Shown: positions 23,134-26,190 of the stretch, piece after piece
How the letters are laid out: every line of letters begins with the position of its first letter
Position numbering within the stretch: the stretch's first letter is position 1
Assembly: GCA_945902255.1 (NCBI GenBank)
Contig: CAMDMO010000005.1
Span: 1-26,190, forward strand
Direction of reading: 5' to 3'
DNA from: Rickettsia typhi
GTDB taxonomy: Bacteria; Pseudomonadota; Alphaproteobacteria; Rickettsiales; UBA1997
Length of the DNA stretch: 26,190 nucleotides
Translations under genes and position numbers: made by a program
Notes under the pieces: generated by a model
What the model was told of the DNA's origin: nothing
What the model saw: only the letters and a program-made list of their open reading frames with translations
Databases searched by the model: none

Positions 23134-25047
23134 TTAAAGAAGTGTTTTTACTAAATTAATAATCGATTCCACCCCGATTCCTGCTTCTTCTTGCATTACG
23201 TCAATTTTATTTTGCTCGATAAATTTATCCGCCATAAAAAGTGAGCGAAATTTAAAATTAGCACGATCAAGCAATCCTTTATTTAATAAAAATTGAGTAA
23301 TTAAAGAACCAAATCCACCAATAGCGCCCTCTTCAATTGTAATTAAAATCTCGTGATTTTTAGCTAAATTTTCAACCAAATTTTCGTCAAATGGTTTGGC
23401 AAATCTAGCATCTGCAATAGTTATTTTTAGATTGAGTTTCTCTTCTAAAATTTTTGCTGCCGCTTTGGCATTTTTTAAAATTGCACCATAAGAAATAATT
23501 GCAACTTTTGACCCTTCTTGAATTAAGCGTCCTTTACCAATTTCTAAAATTTCATCATCGTCAAAATTTATTTCAAACTCTGCGTCACCGCGCGGAAAGC
23601 GAAATGCACTTGGACGATCGTTAATTTCATTTGCAGTGTTAATCATTTTAACCAACTCCTGTCCATCTGCAGCAGCCATTAAAACAAAATCTGGTAAATT
23701 TATAAGATAAGAAATATCGAAAGAACCCGCGTGGGTTGGGCCATCCGCACCAACAAAACCAGCGCGATCAATTGCAAATCTTACTGGCAATTTTTGCACC
23801 GCAACATCATGAACCACTTGATCATAGGCTCTTTGTAAAAAAGTTGAATAAATTGTTGCATATGGCTTTAAACCTTCACAAGCAAGACCAGCTGCAAAAG
23901 TTACTGCGTGCTGCTCAGCAATTCCAACATCAAACATTTTGTCTGGATGATTTTTAGCAAAAATATCCAAGCCAGTTCCACCCGGCATTGCCGCAGTAAT
24001 TGCAAGAATTTTATTATCTTTATTGGCTAATTTAGAAAGTCTGGTGCCAAAAATTTTACTATAATTTGGATAAGAAGCTTTTGGCTTATCTTGCACGCCG
24101 GTTTTTGGATCAAATTTTGCCACCGCGTGAAGTCTGTCATCACTCTGCATGGTTTCAACATATCCTTTTCCTTTTTGGGTTACACAGTGAATTAGAATTG
24201 GATCTGTTGAATGATCATCGCGAATATTTTTTAGAATTGGCACTAATATATCTAAATTATGACCATCAATTGGCCCAATATAGTAAAAACCCATTTCTTC
24301 AAAAATATTGCCACCCATCCACCATTCTTTAGCGGCTTTTTCAAATTTACGAGGATATTTTCCAATAGATTCTGGAAGCTTATTTGCCAACTTTTTAGTT
24401 AAATCACGAATTTTTAAATAAGATTTAGACGAAGCTAAACGAGATAAATAATGTGACATTGCGCCTGTTGGAGGAGCAATTGACATGTCGTTATCATTTA
24501 ACATAACGATTAAGCGATTATCATGAAAAAAACCATCTTCAAGGGCGCCCGCATTATTCATTGCTTCATAAGCCATTCCCGCACTAATTGCGCCATCGCC
24601 TATTACCGCAATTACATGAGATTTTTCTTGTTTAAATTTTTTTGCTACACAAATTCCAAGTGCAGCAGAAATTGAGGTAGAGCTATGTCCCGCGCCAAAT
24701 GGATCATATTCGCTTTCCGCTCTTCTGGTAAAACCCGCCAAACCTTCAGGCTGACGAATTGTTGGCATTTTATCTCTGCGACCAGTTAAAATTTTATGAG
24801 GATAGGCTTGATGACCAACATCCCAAATTATTTTATCATCAGGCGTATTAAAAACATAATGCAAAGCAGTTGTAAGTTCAACCACACCAAGCCCAGCGCC
24901 AAGGTGTCCGCCGGTTTTAGAAACGACAGAAATAGTTTCATAACGCAATTCATCAGCAAATTTTTGTAAATCAGATTCAGGAATCTTCTTTAAATCTGCT
25001 GGAATTTTTATTTTATCAAGCAAGGGTGTTTTTGATTCATCAATCAT
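23134..25047 (-). CDS. dxs: 1-deoxy-D-xylulose-5-phosphate synthase
   Basis: Dxs condenses pyruvate and glyceraldehyde 3-phosphate into 1-deoxy-D-xylulose 5-phosphate, the first step of the MEP isoprenoid route and a source for thiamine and pyridoxal. The 637 residues are full length. WDVGHQAYPHKILTGRR (His79) and GAGHSSTS form the active site; the thiamine-diphosphate motif runs from GDG (150-152) to NDN (184-186); the central domain has VGIAEQHAVTFAAGLA with the catalytic Glu, and DRAGFVGADGPTHAGSFD follows. The C-terminal domain carries AIISYGAILKNAKAAA. Its start codon overlaps the -35 box of the divergent MFS promoter, so the two genes may compete for RNA polymerase. Its product would be the precursor for the thiazole joined by ThiE. 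Confidence 0.97.
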   Translation of the reverse strand: MIDESKTPLLDKIKIPADLKKIPESDLQKFADELRYETISVVSKTGGHLGAGLGVVELTTALHYVFNTPDDKIIWDVGHQAYPHKILTGRRDKMPTIRQPEGLAGFTRRAESEYDPFGAGHSSTSISAALGICVAKKFKQEKSHVIAVIGDGAISAGMAYEAMNNAGALEDGFFHDNRLIVMLNDNDMSIAPPTGAMSHYLSRLASSKSYLKIRDLTKKLANKLPESIGKYPRKFEKAAKEWWMGGNIFEEMGFYYIGPIDGHNLDILVPILKNIRDDHSTDPILIHCVTQKGKGYVETMQSDDRLHAVAKFDPKTGVQDKPKASYPNYSKIFGTRLSKLANKDNKILAITAAMPGGTGLDIFAKNHPDKMFDVGIAEQHAVTFAAGLACEGLKPYATIYSTFLQRAYDQVVHDVAVQKLPVRFAIDRAGFVGADGPTHAGSFDISYLINLPDFVLMAAADGQELVKMINTANEINDRPSAFRFPRGDAEFEINFDDDEILEIGKGRLIQEGSKVAIISYGAILKNAKAAAKILEEKLNLKITIADARFAKPFDENLVENLAKNHEILITIEEGAIGGFGSLITQFLLNKGLLDRANFKFRSLFMADKFIEQNKIDVMQEEAGIGVESIINLVKTLL

Positions 25048-25075
25048 TGATAGTTGCGACTTGTGTTTGTATAAT
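25047..25075 (+). promoter_or_regulatory. Sigma-70-like promoter for the MFS gene
   Basis: TTGATA (25047-25052) and a perfect TATAAT (25070-25075) are separated by exactly 17 bp, with TTTG directly before the -10 box. Transcription would start near 25082, leaving a leader of about 70 nt before the TTG at 25152. It is the best promoter match I found in the window, and its -35 box overlaps the dxs start codon on the other strand. Confidence 0.65.
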
Positions 25076-25151
25076 TATTGTGATTATCGGGTTTACTCTT
25101 TACAGCCTAAATTCTTATTCACTTCTTTTCAACTAAACCTTTTTTAAAAAA

Positions 25152-26190
25152 TTGAAACAGATAGCAAAACAATTCATCTTTTCAAAGGAATTAAATCTGC
25201 TTTTTTTAAGCGTTTTTCTTTTTGCATCTGCAATGGGAATAGATTTCGTAACCTTTCCCGCCATTTTAAGTCAAAATGGAGTTGATGCAGGAAGAATTGG
25301 AATTGCCGCAACATTTGATATTATTGGCGGAATTTTAATGTCGCTTTTTTTAAGCAAATTAGTTGCTCGACTTGGTGTAATCAAGGCTTTATTTATCTCT
25401 TCTTTTTCTTACGCATTCGCAATTTCTACAATATATTTTTATCAAAATTTTTATCTTTGGATAATTATTTGTTTTGCCATGGGAGGATTTTGGTTTGTTT
25501 ATGTAATCTCTAGACAAGCTTGGATAAACTCTTTAGTTGACGACACTAGGCGCGGAGTTGCGCTTGGAATTTTTAGCATGATGATTTCAGCTGGAATTGC
25601 AGTTGGACCAGTAATTGCAAGTGTTTTAGGAGCCAACAACTATATATCATTTATAGCTTCCGCCGCTTTAGCTATTGTGTCTTTTTTAGTGATTTTGCCA
25701 ATTAAACATAAATCACCATCTAGCGTAGCTTCTAAAAAAATCGCATTTAAAGAGTTTTTTAAAAACAACCCAAGATGCTTTTTAGCCCGATTATTTCTTG
25801 ATTTTCTATGTTATTGCTTAATGGTTTTTAGTGTAACTTTTGGCAAAAATATTGGCTTAAGCCCTGAAAAATCTGGACTATTGATTAGCGCTTACATGAT
25901 GAGTGGTTTTTGCGATGTTTTAGTTGGTTTCTTATTAAAAAAGCAAGATCCCTACAGACTTATTAACATTGGCTTCTTAGGGTGTTTAAGTTGTTTTTTG
26001 GTGATTATTTTTTATCACTATTCTTATTTTTTCTTATTAACATTATATTTTATTTTTGGAATTTTTGTTGCTCTAATTTATGTTTCGGTTTTTACCGCGG
26101 CAAATAAAGATTACGATAAAGAAAAATTAATCGCCGCCAATGCAACTTTTCAATCAATTGGCTCGCTAGGATCACTCGCAAGCGGTTTAA
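25152..26190 (+). CDS. Major facilitator superfamily transporter, partial (C-terminus beyond window)
   Basis: The frame opens at 25137 and runs to the window edge without a stop. I chose TTG at 25152-25154 (LKQIAKQF, then ELNLLFLSVFLFASAMGIDFV) because the first ATG at 25233 would cut through the first membrane helix. The visible 346 residues contain about ten hydrophobic helices. After helix 2 the loop SKLVARLGVIKALF, and after helix 4 DDTRRGVALGIF, are the usual MFS loop motifs, and SAGIAVGPVIASVLG is the helix-5 antiporter-type motif. Helix 7 begins after the central loop KHKSPSSVASKKIAFKEFF. The substrate cannot be told; an efflux-type drug or metabolite carrier is plausible. Confidence 0.85.
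   Translation, partial: MKQIAKQFIFSKELNLLFLSVFLFASAMGIDFVTFPAILSQNGVDAGRIGIAATFDIIGGILMSLFLSKLVARLGVIKALFISSFSYAFAISTIYFYQNFYLWIIICFAMGGFWFVYVISRQAWINSLVDDTRRGVALGIFSMMISAGIAVGPVIASVLGANNYISFIASAALAIVSFLVILPIKHKSPSSVASKKIAFKEFFKNNPRCFLARLFLDFLCYCLMVFSVTFGKNIGLSPEKSGLLISAYMMSGFCDVLVGFLLKKQDPYRLINIGFLGCLSCFLVIIFYHYSYFFLLTLYFIFGIFVALIYVSVFTAANKDYDKEKLIAANATFQSIGSLGSLASGL

Overview
The window is AT-rich bacterial chromosome, densely coded, with most genes on the minus strand. The gene content points to an alphaproteobacterium: a roughly 1,600-residue NAD-dependent glutamate dehydrogenase, a Cox11-type cytochrome oxidase copper chaperone, and FtsZ with a VPAFFRRKK tail. Frataxin (CyaY), which among alphaproteobacteria I know mainly from Rickettsiales, together with a large ankyrin-repeat protein and very low GC, suggests a Rickettsiales-like, probably host-associated lineage. 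Retained leuB, aroC, folB, thiE, pdxH and dxs imply more biosynthetic capacity than classical Rickettsia. This placement is inference from gene content; no rRNA is present.

Layout. At 1-2483 a tight minus-strand run reads pdxH, cyaY, leuB, then a secreted Cys-rich protein that leaves the window. A Cox11-like gene (2553-3083, +) faces cysS (3181-4569, -). A membrane-anchored thioredoxin-like protein (-) diverges from an overlapping plus-strand operon folB, lptC-like, aroC (5344-7181). Next come a palindromic repeat, a large ankyrin protein (7458-9737, -) and thiE. The 720 bp between thiE and ftsZ has no gene and holds a second palindromic element plus a very large foldback made of 19-bp repeats. 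After ftsZ come mgtE, a second repeat-rich gap, pntAA, a third repeat, tRNA-Leu(GAG), gdhB, infC, rarA and dxs. The window ends inside a plus-strand MFS transporter that has a good sigma-70-like promoter.

How the genes fit together. Most are housekeeping: translation (cysS, infC, tRNA-Leu), division (ftsZ), replication-fork repair (rarA), respiration and redox (Cox11-like, pntAA, thioredoxin-like), Fe-S assembly (cyaY), carbon and nitrogen entry from glutamate (gdhB), and cofactor or isoprenoid precursors (pdxH, folB, thiE, dxs). I found no defence island, CRISPR array, phage or transposase.

The unusual material is in the intergenic DNA. At least four families of palindromic or foldback elements sit between genes, one showing stem covariation around a constant loop. 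In addition, none of the start codons I checked has a recognisable Shine-Dalgarno sequence.
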